Part shown: positions 18,411-26,182 of the stretch, in pieces
How the letters are laid out: every line of letters starts with the position of its first letter
How positions within the stretch are numbered: position 1 is the first letter of the stretch
Assembly: GCA_015709595.1 (NCBI GenBank)
Contig: CP054178.1
Coordinates: 3,725,205-3,789,204, forward strand
Source of the DNA: Phycisphaeraceae bacterium
GTDB lineage: Bacteria; Planctomycetota; Phycisphaerae; Phycisphaerales; SM1A02
DNA length: 64,000 nucleotides
Reading direction: 5' to 3'
Made by a program: the position numbers and the translations under genes
The notes under the pieces: generated by a model
Told to the model about the DNA's origin: nothing
The model's input: only the letters and a program-made list of their open reading frames with translations
The model's database searches: none

Positions 18411-21400
18411 TCACACGTTGAAATACTTCGCCGCCGGGTGGTGCACGATGATGGCGCTGGTGCTCTGCTCCGGGTCGATCTGCCAGTTATCCGTGAGCGT
18501 GCAGCCGATGCGCTCCGGCTTGAGCAGGCGGAAGAGTTTCTCCTGGTCGCTCATCTCGGGGCAGGCGGGGTAGCCGAAGGAGTAGCGGCTGCCGCGGTAG
18601 TGCTGCGTGAACAGTTCGCGGATGCGGGGCGAGTCGTCCTGCCCGATGCCCAGTTCGGCCCGCATGCGCTTGTGCCACAGTTCGGCGAGGGCCTCGGCGC
18701 ATTCCACGCCCATGCCGTGCAGGTAGAGGTACTCGGTGTACTCGTTGCGCTCGAAGAGCTGGCGGGCGCGGTGGCTGGCCTCGACGCCCATCGTCACGCA
18801 GGAGAAGCCCACCACGTCGCGCTCGCCGCTCTCGACAGGGCGGAAGAAGTCGCTGATGCACAGCCGCTCGCGGGCGGATTGCCGGGGGAAAGTGAATCGC
18901 TCGATCTCGCGGGCGTGGTCCTGTGCATCGTAAATGACGAGGTCATCGCCCTCCGCGTTGCAGGGCCACCAGCCGTACACCACCTGGGGGCGGAGGATTT
19001 TCTCCTCGCGGCAGATGCGCTGCAACCGCTGGAAGATGGGCTGCACCGTCTCCTCGATCTCGCGCTCGTACTCCTCCGCGGTGCGGCTGCCGCGCTTGAA
19101 GCCCCACTGACCGCGGAACAGGGCGACCGTGTTGATGAAGGGGTAGATGTCATCGAGGTCGATGGATTCGACGAGCCGGTCGCCCCAGAAGGGCGGCGTG
19201 GGGACGGGCACATCCGTCGCCACCGAAGAGCGCGTCGTCGCGGTCGCCACCCCCCCCACTCCTCCCGCCCCGCCGCCGACCTTGGCGCCGTCGCGGGCGC
19301 GCATGGCGGACACTTTCTCTTCAGTCTCGGCCCGCTTGGTGAGCCGGGCTTCGACCTCACGGTCAATCTGCTGTAGGCCGCCCCCGGTCAGCGCCTCGCA
19401 GACGCGCAGCCCCTCGAAGGCGTCCTTGCCGTAGTAGAGGGGTCCGTGATACACGCCGCGCAGGTGCGATTCGGCATAGTGGCGCGTGAGCGCGGCCCCG
19501 CCCAGCAGCACGGGAATGCGCAGCGACTGGGCGTTCATCTCGCGCAGGTTCTCCTCCATCACGCCCACGCTCTTGACCAGCAGCCCGGACATGCCGACCG
19601 CGTCCGCCGCATGCTGGCGGGCGGCTTCGATGATCGAATGGAGCGGCTGCTTGATGCCCAGGTTGATCACGCGATAGCCGTTGTTGGACAGGATGATGTC
19701 CACGAGGTTCTTGCCGATGTCATGCACATCCCCCTTCACCGTGGCGAGCACGATGGTGCCCTTGGTGGAGCCGGCCACCTTCTCCATCTTCGGCTCCAGG
19801 TACGCCACCGCCATCTTCATCACTTCCGCGCTCTGCAGCACGAAGGGCAGCTGCATCTGGCCCGAGCCGAACAGCTCACCCACGGTCTTCATGCCGTCGA
19901 GCAGATGGTCGTTGATGATGGCCAGCGGGGCGTACTTCACCAGCGCGGCGTCGAGGTGGGCGTGCAGGTCGCGCTTCTCGCCGTCGATGATGTGGTCGCG
20001 CAGAATCTGCTCGATGGTGCGGTCGGCGCGCTTGACCTCCACCGTGCCGGCCTGGGCGTCCTTGAACAGGTCGATGAAGTGCTGCAGCGGGTCGGCGGTG
20101 GCGTGGTCCGGGGTGGCGCGACGGTCGTAGATCAGGTCCAGCGCGGCCTGGCGCTGCCGGTCATCAATGCGGTTGAGCGGCTCGATCTTCGAGGCATGCA
20201 CGATGGCGCTCGTCATGCCCGCTTCCATCAGCTCATGCAGGAAGACGGAGTTGAGCACCACCCGCGCCGCGGGATGAAGCCCGAAGCTCACGTTGGATAA
20301 GCCGCAGGTGATCTGGCACTCCGGGTAGGCCGCGCGGATTCGGCGCGTGCCCTCGATCAGCTCCAGCGCGCTGCGCCGGTCGGACTCCATGCCCGTCGAG
20401 ATGGGCAGCACCAGCGGGTCAATGAAGAGATCCGCCAGGTCCATGCCGTGGCGGACGGTGGCACGCTCGATGCCTCGCCGGGCGATGGCGAACTTGCGCT
20501 CCGCCGTGCGGGCCATGGCGGCTTCCTTGTCCTCGTCAATCGTGCCGATGACGATGGCCGCGCCATAGGTCCTGGCCAGCGAGCACAGCAGGTCGAACTT
20601 CTCCTCGCCGTCCTCGAAGTTGGTGGAGTTGATGATGCACTTGCCGGGAGCGTGGCGCAGACCCGCCTCGATGGTGGCGGGCTGGGTGGAGTCGATCATG
20701 ATCGGGCAGTCCACCTGCCGCACCACGCGCGAGACGATCTCGGCCATGTCGCGGGCGTTGTCGCGCCCCGCGTAGTCAACGTTGATGTCCAGGACATTGG
20801 CCCCCTCGCGTTTCTGCTCGCGGGCCAGCGAAATGATCTCGTCCCAGTTCTCCTCCTCGAGCAGCCGCTTGAACTTCTTCGAGCCGGAGGCGTTCATCCG
20901 CTCGCCGATGATGAGGAATGAGTTCTCCTGCCGGTACTCCACGGGAGCATACAGCGACGTGACGCATGGAGCGGGCGGCGTGAAATGCACGGGCGGTTCG
21001 CCCTTCGCCGGCGCCGTCGCCAGGCGGATCCGCTCGGCATCGTGCGTGAGGCGCACCTCGGTCAACCCGCGGTCAGCGGACGCCCGCTCGCCCACGCGCT
21101 CCGCCAACCGCCCGATGTGCTCCGGTTGTGTGCCGCAGCATCCGCCCACGATGTTGACGCCGAAGTGCTCGACGAACCGCGCCAGCGTCTCGGCGAACGG
21201 CTCGGCGGAGAGCGGAAATGATGTCCTGCCGTTCACGAGGATCGGCAGCCCCGCGTTGGGAATGACGGAGATGAAGCGATCCCAATTCTTCGCCAGGAAC
21301 TCGACGTGATCGCCCATCTCCGTGGGGCCGGTGGCGCAGTTCAGCCCCAGCGACATGATGGGATAGGGCCTGAGCGCATGCACCGCCGCGGCGATCTCGG

Positions 21401-22022
21401 ACCCCAACAGCATCGTGCCCGTGGTCTCGATGGTCACGCTGACCATGATGGGGATGTCCAGCGGACCCTTGCCCAACTCGTCCAGCGCCTTCAGACAGGC
21501 GTTGATGGCGCACTTGACCTGAAGCAGGTCCTGGCACGTCTCGATGATGAACGCATCCACCCCCCCGTCGATCAGCCCGCGGGCCTGCTCGGCGTAACTG
21601 TCGAGCATGCGGTCCCACGTGGTGTGCCCCAGCGTGAGGAGCTTGGTGCCCGGACCGATCGAGCCGATCACGAATCGCGGCTTGTCGGACGTGGCGTAGC
21701 GCTCGCAGGCGGCACGGGCGATCTGCGCCGCCTCGCGGTTGATCGCCCGCGTCCACCCGACCACGTCATCGTGAAACTCCGAGAAGACCAGCTTGTTGGC
21801 GCCGAAGGTGTCGGTCTCGACCGCATCCGCGCCGACCTGAAGGAATGACTCGTGGAGCGACTGGATCAGGTCCGGGCGGCTGCGGACCAGCAGGTCCACG
21901 CAGTTCTCGTGACCGAGGTAATCGCGCTCGATGTCCAGATCCATGTTCTGGATGGTGGCCCCCATCGAGCCGTCGAAGATGAGGACGCGTCGGGCAAGTT
22001 CCTGCAGGAAGCGGCTGGCCAT
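18411..22022 (-). CDS. metH: Cobalamin-dependent methionine synthase
   Basis: A 1203-residue full-length MetH that transfers methyl from 5-methyl-tetrahydrofolate to homocysteine. Domains in order: homocysteine binding (about 1-320) with zinc ligands Cys229 ('GLNCATGP'), Cys295 and Cys296 ('GGCCGT'); pterin binding (about 365-630, 'ERMNASGSKKF'); B12 cap and B12 domain with the axial His767 in 'GDVHDIGKN'; and the SAM reactivation domain ending 'GYPACPEMSDQEKLFRLL'. A glycine/alanine/threonine-rich linker precedes the reactivation domain. No cobalamin or SAM riboswitch is evident upstream, but a 46-bp palindrome lies 22 bases before the start. Confidence 0.97.
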   Translation of the reverse strand: MASRFLQELARRVLIFDGSMGATIQNMDLDIERDYLGHENCVDLLVRSRPDLIQSLHESFLQVGADAVETDTFGANKLVFSEFHDDVVGWTRAINREAAQIARAACERYATSDKPRFVIGSIGPGTKLLTLGHTTWDRMLDSYAEQARGLIDGGVDAFIIETCQDLLQVKCAINACLKALDELGKGPLDIPIMVSVTIETTGTMLLGSEIAAAVHALRPYPIMSLGLNCATGPTEMGDHVEFLAKNWDRFISVIPNAGLPILVNGRTSFPLSAEPFAETLARFVEHFGVNIVGGCCGTQPEHIGRLAERVGERASADRGLTEVRLTHDAERIRLATAPAKGEPPVHFTPPAPCVTSLYAPVEYRQENSFLIIGERMNASGSKKFKRLLEEENWDEIISLAREQKREGANVLDINVDYAGRDNARDMAEIVSRVVRQVDCPIMIDSTQPATIEAGLRHAPGKCIINSTNFEDGEEKFDLLCSLARTYGAAIVIGTIDEDKEAAMARTAERKFAIARRGIERATVRHGMDLADLFIDPLVLPISTGMESDRRSALELIEGTRRIRAAYPECQITCGLSNVSFGLHPAARVVLNSVFLHELMEAGMTSAIVHASKIEPLNRIDDRQRQAALDLIYDRRATPDHATADPLQHFIDLFKDAQAGTVEVKRADRTIEQILRDHIIDGEKRDLHAHLDAALVKYAPLAIINDHLLDGMKTVGELFGSGQMQLPFVLQSAEVMKMAVAYLEPKMEKVAGSTKGTIVLATVKGDVHDIGKNLVDIILSNNGYRVINLGIKQPLHSIIEAARQHAADAVGMSGLLVKSVGVMEENLREMNAQSLRIPVLLGGAALTRHYAESHLRGVYHGPLYYGKDAFEGLRVCEALTGGGLQQIDREVEARLTKRAETEEKVSAMRARDGAKVGGGAGGVGGVATATTRSSVATDVPVPTPPFWGDRLVESIDLDDIYPFINTVALFRGQWGFKRGSRTAEEYEREIEETVQPIFQRLQRICREEKILRPQVVYGWWPCNAEGDDLVIYDAQDHAREIERFTFPRQSARERLCISDFFRPVESGERDVVGFSCVTMGVEASHRARQLFERNEYTEYLYLHGMGVECAEALAELWHKRMRAELGIGQDDSPRIRELFTQHYRGSRYSFGYPACPEMSDQEKLFRLLKPERIGCTLTDNWQIDPEQSTSAIIVHHPAAKYFNV

Positions 22023-22044
22023 GCGCCAAGCATACCACCGGGCG

Positions 22045-22090
22045 GGCCATCTTTCAACCGTTCATCCGGATGAACGGATGAAAGATGGCC
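22045..22090. repeat. 46-bp near-perfect palindrome between divergent genes
   Basis: Two 23-base arms meet with no loop (centre between 22067 and 22068) and differ at one base pair. It sits 22 bases upstream of metH and 156 bases upstream of the gene at 22247. It could be an operator, a cruciform or a 5'-UTR hairpin; nothing identifies the binding protein. Confidence 0.9.
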
Positions 22091-22246
22091 TGGGTCATGC
22101 GGCAAAACGACTCCAAGGCGGTACCATCAGGCGACCTCGAAAGGCCGCGATGCGCCTTTCGACCCATCCTCGACACCTACGGACCAAGCAAGGTCCAGCG
22201 GCGGGTCGATGTCCGACTTTCGCCGCACCACCTGGAGAACCCGATC

Positions 22247-23101
22247 ATGATGCATGTTCGTTCCGCCCGTCCGCGTCTTGCCGCGGTGGTGTTCGCGTCC
22301 GGCCTGCTGGCGGCAGGCGGACTGGCGTCCGCTCAGGACGCCGCCAAACCGGCCGCCGATCTGCCCCCGGGCAAGGAGGTCTTCGACAAGGCCGTCGAGG
22401 CCATGGGCGGCAGAAAGAAACTCGACGACATCAAGTCCATCACCTACAAGGTGTCGATGGCGGAGAGCATGGGCCCCGGCGCGCCGGAGTCGATCATCGT
22501 CAACGGCCTGCTGCCCGACCAGGTGCACCTCAAGGGCACGTTCGCGGAGGGTGAGACCGCCGTCATGGTGTTCAACGGCAAGCACGCCTGGTCCACCGAG
22601 CCGGGCGACGAGGAGCCGACGCTCGACGACCCCGAGCAGATTCAGACCATGATGCCGCTCTTCTGCCCCCAGGTCATGCTGCTGGGCGCGCCCAAGGTCT
22701 ACAAGACCATGGAGACCACGGAGAAGACCGAGTTCAACGGCAAGGGCTGCTACAAGGTCAAGATGTCCGATGAGAAGGGGGAGCGCACCGCCTCGGTGTT
22801 CATCAATGCGGACAACGCCGCCGTGGAGGGCATCGAGATCGTCTTCGACGCCGAGATGGGTCTGTTCGGCCGCGTCACCGTGCTGGAGCGCAAGGAAGTC
22901 GACGGCGTGCATCTCATCTCCAAGATGAAGATGCACATGCCCTTCGGCGATGAGACGATGGAGCTTTCCTTCAGCGATTTCACCTTCAACAAGGTGGAGA
23001 AGAAACTCTTCGACGTGCCCGAGTCCCTCAAGGAGGAGATCAAGGCCGTGGACGACCTCAAGAAGGGCGGCGGAGAAGGGACCGAGGGCGGCATCAAGTA
23101 G
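22247..23101 (+). CDS. Exported outer-membrane lipoprotein-sorting-like protein
   Basis: A 284-residue protein with a signal peptide ('AAVVFASGLLAAGGLASAQ', about 11-29). The mature part starts 'EVFDKAVEAMGGRKKLDDIK', the opening helix of LolA/LolB-like or DUF4292-type beta-barrel-fold proteins, followed by alternating beta strands ('HAWSTEPGD', 'CYKVKM', 'VHLISKMKMHMPFG'). Such proteins often bind lipid tails in the periplasm; the exact role is unknown. ATG 22247 follows TGGAGAA at good spacing. The tail is Gly/Glu-rich. A 12-bp GC hairpin follows the gene. Confidence 0.7.
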   Translation: MMHVRSARPRLAAVVFASGLLAAGGLASAQDAAKPAADLPPGKEVFDKAVEAMGGRKKLDDIKSITYKVSMAESMGPGAPESIIVNGLLPDQVHLKGTFAEGETAVMVFNGKHAWSTEPGDEEPTLDDPEQIQTMMPLFCPQVMLLGAPKVYKTMETTEKTEFNGKGCYKVKMSDEKGERTASVFINADNAAVEGIEIVFDAEMGLFGRVTVLERKEVDGVHLISKMKMHMPFGDETMELSFSDFTFNKVEKKLFDVPESLKEEIKAVDDLKKGGGEGTEGGIK

Positions 23102-23135
23102 TGATGACGCCGCGGGGCCTGCATGACTGACCTCG

Positions 23136-23161
23136 CACGGCGGCGCCCCGGCGCCGCCGTG
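23136..23161 (+). terminator. GC-rich hairpin after the lipoprotein-sorting-like gene
   Basis: A perfect 12-bp stem (23136-23147 with 23150-23161) around a two-base centre, 34 bases after the stop codon. Only a short T-run follows, so termination is likely but not certain. Confidence 0.55.
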
Positions 23162-23264
23162 TGCGTTTCCGGCGTTCCGGAACGAGTCGAACGCTCCCGG
23201 CGCGCCTCAGGCGCTTTCACGGACGTCCGGGCCGCGTCGGCCAGGGCGATCGGCGGCGAACGAG

Positions 23265-23292
23265 GTGACACCGCGTCGGAGCGGGGTATACT
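23265..23292 (+). promoter_or_regulatory. tRNA-Val promoter
   Basis: GTGACA (23265-23270) and TATACT (23287-23292), each 5 of 6 to the sigma-70 consensus, are separated by 16 bases and end 26 bases before the mature tRNA. Confidence 0.7.
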
Positions 23293-23318
23293 CCTGCCCG
23301 GCCTCAACAGGCCCCTTC

Positions 23319-23392
23319 GGGCGATTAGTTCAGTTGGCTAGAACGCACGGATCACACCCGTGAGGTCACTGGTTCGAGTCCAGTATCGCCCA
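23319..23392 (+). tRNA. tRNA-Val (anticodon CAC)
   Basis: A complete cloverleaf of 74 nt: acceptor GGGCGAT pairing with ATCGCCC, D stem GTTC/GAAC, anticodon stem CACGG/CCGTG with loop ATCACAC (anticodon CAC, reading GUG), and T arm ACTGG-TTCGAGT-CCAGT. The 3' CCA is not encoded. It has its own promoter and terminator. Confidence 0.96.
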
Positions 23393-23398
23393 CTTCGA

Positions 23399-23421
23399 CC
23401 CCGCGATTCGCGGGGTTTTTC
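23399..23421 (+). terminator. Rho-independent terminator of tRNA-Val
   Basis: CCCCGCG and CGCGGGG (23399-23405, 23409-23415) form a 7-bp stem with a 3-base loop, directly followed by TTTTTC. Confidence 0.9.
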
Positions 23422-23548
23422 ATGGTGCAACGCGCATCGTCGCCGTCACAGGGCGGGCTCGACAACCGTGCGGTGCGGCCGCTTCCCCTGAGTCGTTGAG
23501 ACGATCAGCGGCTCATTCTTCCGTCCCATTCGCCCATATCATGCCCTC

Positions 23549-24208
23549 ATGACCCCCCTCACTCCCAACGAGTGCCGCGTACTGGGCGTGCTGGTCGAGA
23601 AGGCGCAGACCACGCCTGCCCAGTATCCGCTCACGCTCAACGCGCTGGTGGCCGGGTGCAACCAGAAGAACAACCGCGATCCCGTGACTGAGTTGTCCGA
23701 GGATGATGTGCTCGAAGCCCTCGACGGGCTCCGGGCCAAGGGGCTGGCGCGCGAAGTGGACATGGCCGGCAGCCGCGTGCCCAAGTATCGCCACGTGGCC
23801 CGCGAGGGGTTGTCGGTCGACACCAACCAGCTCGTCGTGCTCACGGAACTCCTGCTGCGCGGGCCGCAGACCGTGGGAGAGATCCGCGGCCGCGCGGGCC
23901 GCATGCATCCGCTCGAGTCGGTCGAGGTCGTCGAGAACATTCTCGACTCGCTCATCACGCGCGAGTTTCCGCTGGTCAAGCGGCTCTCGCCCCTGCCCGG
24001 CACAAGGGCCGAACGGTTCCAGCAGATGCTCTGCCCGGCGCTGCATCCGGTCCAGGCGGCCGCGCCGAGCGGCGGCGGCGGGCCGGTCGCGCCCGTGCGC
24101 CCCGTCACGGACGCCGCGCTGCAGCAGCGCGTCGCCGCGCTCGAGGCGGAGGTCGCGTCGCTTCGCGCCCTGCTCGAGGCCGCGGGGTTCACGTCGGACG
24201 CGGTGTGA
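23549..24208 (+). CDS. YceH-family (DUF480) protein
   Basis: A 219-residue protein of the DUF480/YceH family, two winged-helix domains in tandem. Visible blocks are 'LTPNECRVLGVLVEKAQTTP', 'YPLTLNALVAGCNQKNNRDP', 'VPKYRH' and 'LLLRGPQTVGEIRGRAGRMH'. The C-terminal 40 residues form a short coiled coil ('LQQRVAALEAEVASLRALLE'). The function is not established; the fold suggests nucleic-acid binding. TATCAT at 23537-23542 lies 6 bases before the ATG with no Shine-Dalgarno, a leaderless pattern. Single gene after tRNA-Val. Confidence 0.9.
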   Translation: MTPLTPNECRVLGVLVEKAQTTPAQYPLTLNALVAGCNQKNNRDPVTELSEDDVLEALDGLRAKGLAREVDMAGSRVPKYRHVAREGLSVDTNQLVVLTELLLRGPQTVGEIRGRAGRMHPLESVEVVENILDSLITREFPLVKRLSPLPGTRAERFQQMLCPALHPVQAAAPSGGGGPVAPVRPVTDAALQQRVAALEAEVASLRALLEAAGFTSDAV

Positions 24209-24346
24209 GGGGCGGGTCGCAAGACGGAACCCGCTCCCTCACGGTCGCGGCTCACAACCCGCGAATCGATCGCGCCGACGACACGATGGCACTGTTTCGC
24301 CGCCGCGAATCGCCGGGCGCGCCCCCACGCGCGCCTACGATTGCCC

Positions 24347-25504
24347 GTGACGCATTCCCGGCCCGACCAACCCGGCCACCGCGCCCCCGTGATCGGCGTC
24401 ACGATGGGCGATCCCGCCGGAATCGGCCCGGAAATCGTGGTCAAGGCGCTCGCCGACCCCGCCGTACAGTCGCAGGCGCGCTTCGTCATCTACGGGCAGA
24501 ACGAGGCGCTGGCCTACGCCGCCGACCGGGCCGGGATCGAGCCCTTCTGGTTCCGCGTGCCCCACGATTCCGAGCGCACGCGAAGACCCATCTTCGACCG
24601 CGTGGTGGTCTTCGACCATGACGAGTGCGATGGGCCGCCCGCATCCACCGCGCCCGGCCCCTCGCGCACCGGCGGCTTCGCCAGCAAGACCTTCGTCGAG
24701 AACGCCATCGCCGACGCCCTGCGCCCCCCCGGCGACCCGCGTCACCTCGACGCCGTGGTCACCGCGCCGATCAGCAAGCAGTCGTGGGCGCTGGCGGGCT
24801 TCGACAACTGGCCGGGCCACACCGAGCTCTTCGCCTACCGCACCAAGGCCAAGCGTTCGGGCATGGCGTTCATCTCGCCGCGATTGCGCGTGGCGCTGGC
24901 CACGGTGCATCTGCCGTTGATGGAGATCCGCAACGTGCTCACCATCGGGCGCGTGTTCGACGCCATCGACCTGGGCAATGAGCTGTGCCTGGAGCTGGGC
25001 ATCCGCCAGCCGCGAATCGCCGTGTGCGGCTTGAACCCCCACGCGGGCGAGGGCGGGCTGTTCGGCGACGAGGAGCAGCGCCTCATCACGCCCGCCATCA
25101 ACGTCGCCCGGCAGGGCGGCATCAACGTGCGCGGGCCCTTCCCGGCGGACACGGTGTTCGCGCAAGCCGTCAGCCATCAGCCCGGAACTCGCAACCCGGA
25201 ACTCGGAACTTCATCCCCCGGAACTTCCTCCCCTCGCTTCGATCTCGTCGTCGCCATGTATCACGACCAGGGGCTGATCCCCATCAAGCTGCTCGACCGC
25301 GATGAGGCCGTCAATGTGACGATGGGGCTGCCCATCGTCCGCACCAGCCCGGACCACGGCACGGCGTTCGACATCGCAGGCAGGAACCTCGCCCACCCCG
25401 GCTCGATGAAGGCCGCCATCCGACTGGCCGCCCACCTGGCCCGCGAGCGCCTGGCCCGAGCCGCGGCGGGTCAGGAGCCGGCGCGGAGCGAACCGGCGGC
25501 GTGA
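24347..25504 (+). CDS. pdxA: 4-hydroxythreonine-4-phosphate dehydrogenase PdxA with in-frame repeat insertion
   Basis: PdxA oxidises 4-phosphohydroxy-threonine in pyridoxal phosphate synthesis. Family motifs are intact: 'GVTMGDPAGIGPE', 'TAPISKQSW', 'WPGHTELF', 'CGLNPHAGEGGLFGDEE' and 'YHDQGLIPIK'. The length, 385 residues, exceeds the usual 330. Part of the excess is a segment at about 274-296, between 'FPADTVFAQ' and 'FDLVVAMYHDQG', encoded by heptamer repeats (25166-25234); another low-complexity stretch follows 'VVFDHDE'. GTG 24347 is preferred because TACGAT lies exactly 5 bases upstream, as in other leaderless genes here; TTG 24341 is the alternative. Confidence 0.93.
   Translation: MTHSRPDQPGHRAPVIGVTMGDPAGIGPEIVVKALADPAVQSQARFVIYGQNEALAYAADRAGIEPFWFRVPHDSERTRRPIFDRVVVFDHDECDGPPASTAPGPSRTGGFASKTFVENAIADALRPPGDPRHLDAVVTAPISKQSWALAGFDNWPGHTELFAYRTKAKRSGMAFISPRLRVALATVHLPLMEIRNVLTIGRVFDAIDLGNELCLELGIRQPRIAVCGLNPHAGEGGLFGDEEQRLITPAINVARQGGINVRGPFPADTVFAQAVSHQPGTRNPELGTSSPGTSSPRFDLVVAMYHDQGLIPIKLLDRDEAVNVTMGLPIVRTSPDHGTAFDIAGRNLAHPGSMKAAIRLAAHLARERLARAAAGQEPARSEPAA
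25166..25234 (+). repeat. Heptamer-type repeat inserted in pdxA
   Basis: Starts with the 17-mer GCCGTCAGCCATCAGCC (AGCCRTC heptamers), followed by CGGAACT-type heptamers. The same 17-mer, inverted, occurs in the GAF/PP2C gene at 30293-30309, next to GGAACTC heptamers. The reading frame stays open through it. Confidence 0.85.
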
Positions 25505-26182
25505 GTGATCTGATCCAGCGGCGCAGGCGTCCCGCCCGCGAGCGTCGGATCGGGCTCGATGCCCGATCCGGCGATGCCGACGGGCGCTCGCCATCCACGT
25601 GCGTCGCTGCTCCCCACCACCGGCATCGGCATCATCCACCCGCCGATCGTGGCCTGATAAAACACGGCAGGCGGGGACGCCCGACCCGCCATCATCCCAG
25701 CGTGGCCCGTCGCCACGCCCGCCGGACCGCGCGATTTGATCAAGGCAGCGCGCGCAACGAACAAGGGAACGGCTGCCTTGAACAAGGGAAACCTTCCCTT
25801 GAACGGGGGAAACCTTCCCTTGAACGGGGGAGACCTTCCCTTGAACGAGGGAACGAAGGACTTTGACGAGGGAGCGGTTCCCTTGAACGGGGGAACGAGG
25901 GACTTTGCAAAGGGAGCGGTGGACCTTGCCAAGGCGCTGAGGGACTTGAACGCGGCGCGCGCTGCCTTGATCGAGGCGCTCGGCGTATCGGACACGGCGC
26001 GGACCGCTCCGAACAAGGCGAGCGCCGGCGGCTACCCGGGCGTAAAGGGCCGCGTCGTGCGGGCCTGCGCCATCCCGCTGCGTTCCAGCCGTGTGATTCT
26101 CAGACCTCGGCAGATTCCGCGCATCGACCCGGTCCCGTCAGGCACGCGGGACGCCCGGCCCACACTCTCCTACGATCGACGC
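25505..26182. repeat. Gene-free 678-bp interval dominated by a 21-bp (7-codon) tandem array
   Basis: From 25738 to about 25989 the sequence is twelve degenerate 21-bp units, for example 25780-25800, 25801-25821 and 25822-25842, which differ by one or two bases. No stop codon falls inside the array in the forward frame of the following glycyl-tRNA synthetase or in one reverse frame; both would encode seven-residue repeats. The flanks (25505-25737 and 25990-26170) show no recognisable gene. I regard the interval as non-coding because the synthetase has a leaderless-type promoter at its own start, but this is not proven. Confidence 0.8.

Noticed and set aside
22091-22246. Possible cobalamin or SAM riboswitch upstream of metH
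   Set aside because: No B12-box or SAM-I core pattern could be found on the metH strand; only the palindrome stands out.
25471-26016. A minus-strand frame of 181 codons across the 21-bp array
   Set aside because: It overlaps the end of pdxA, has no ribosome site and consists mostly of repeat-derived heptads.
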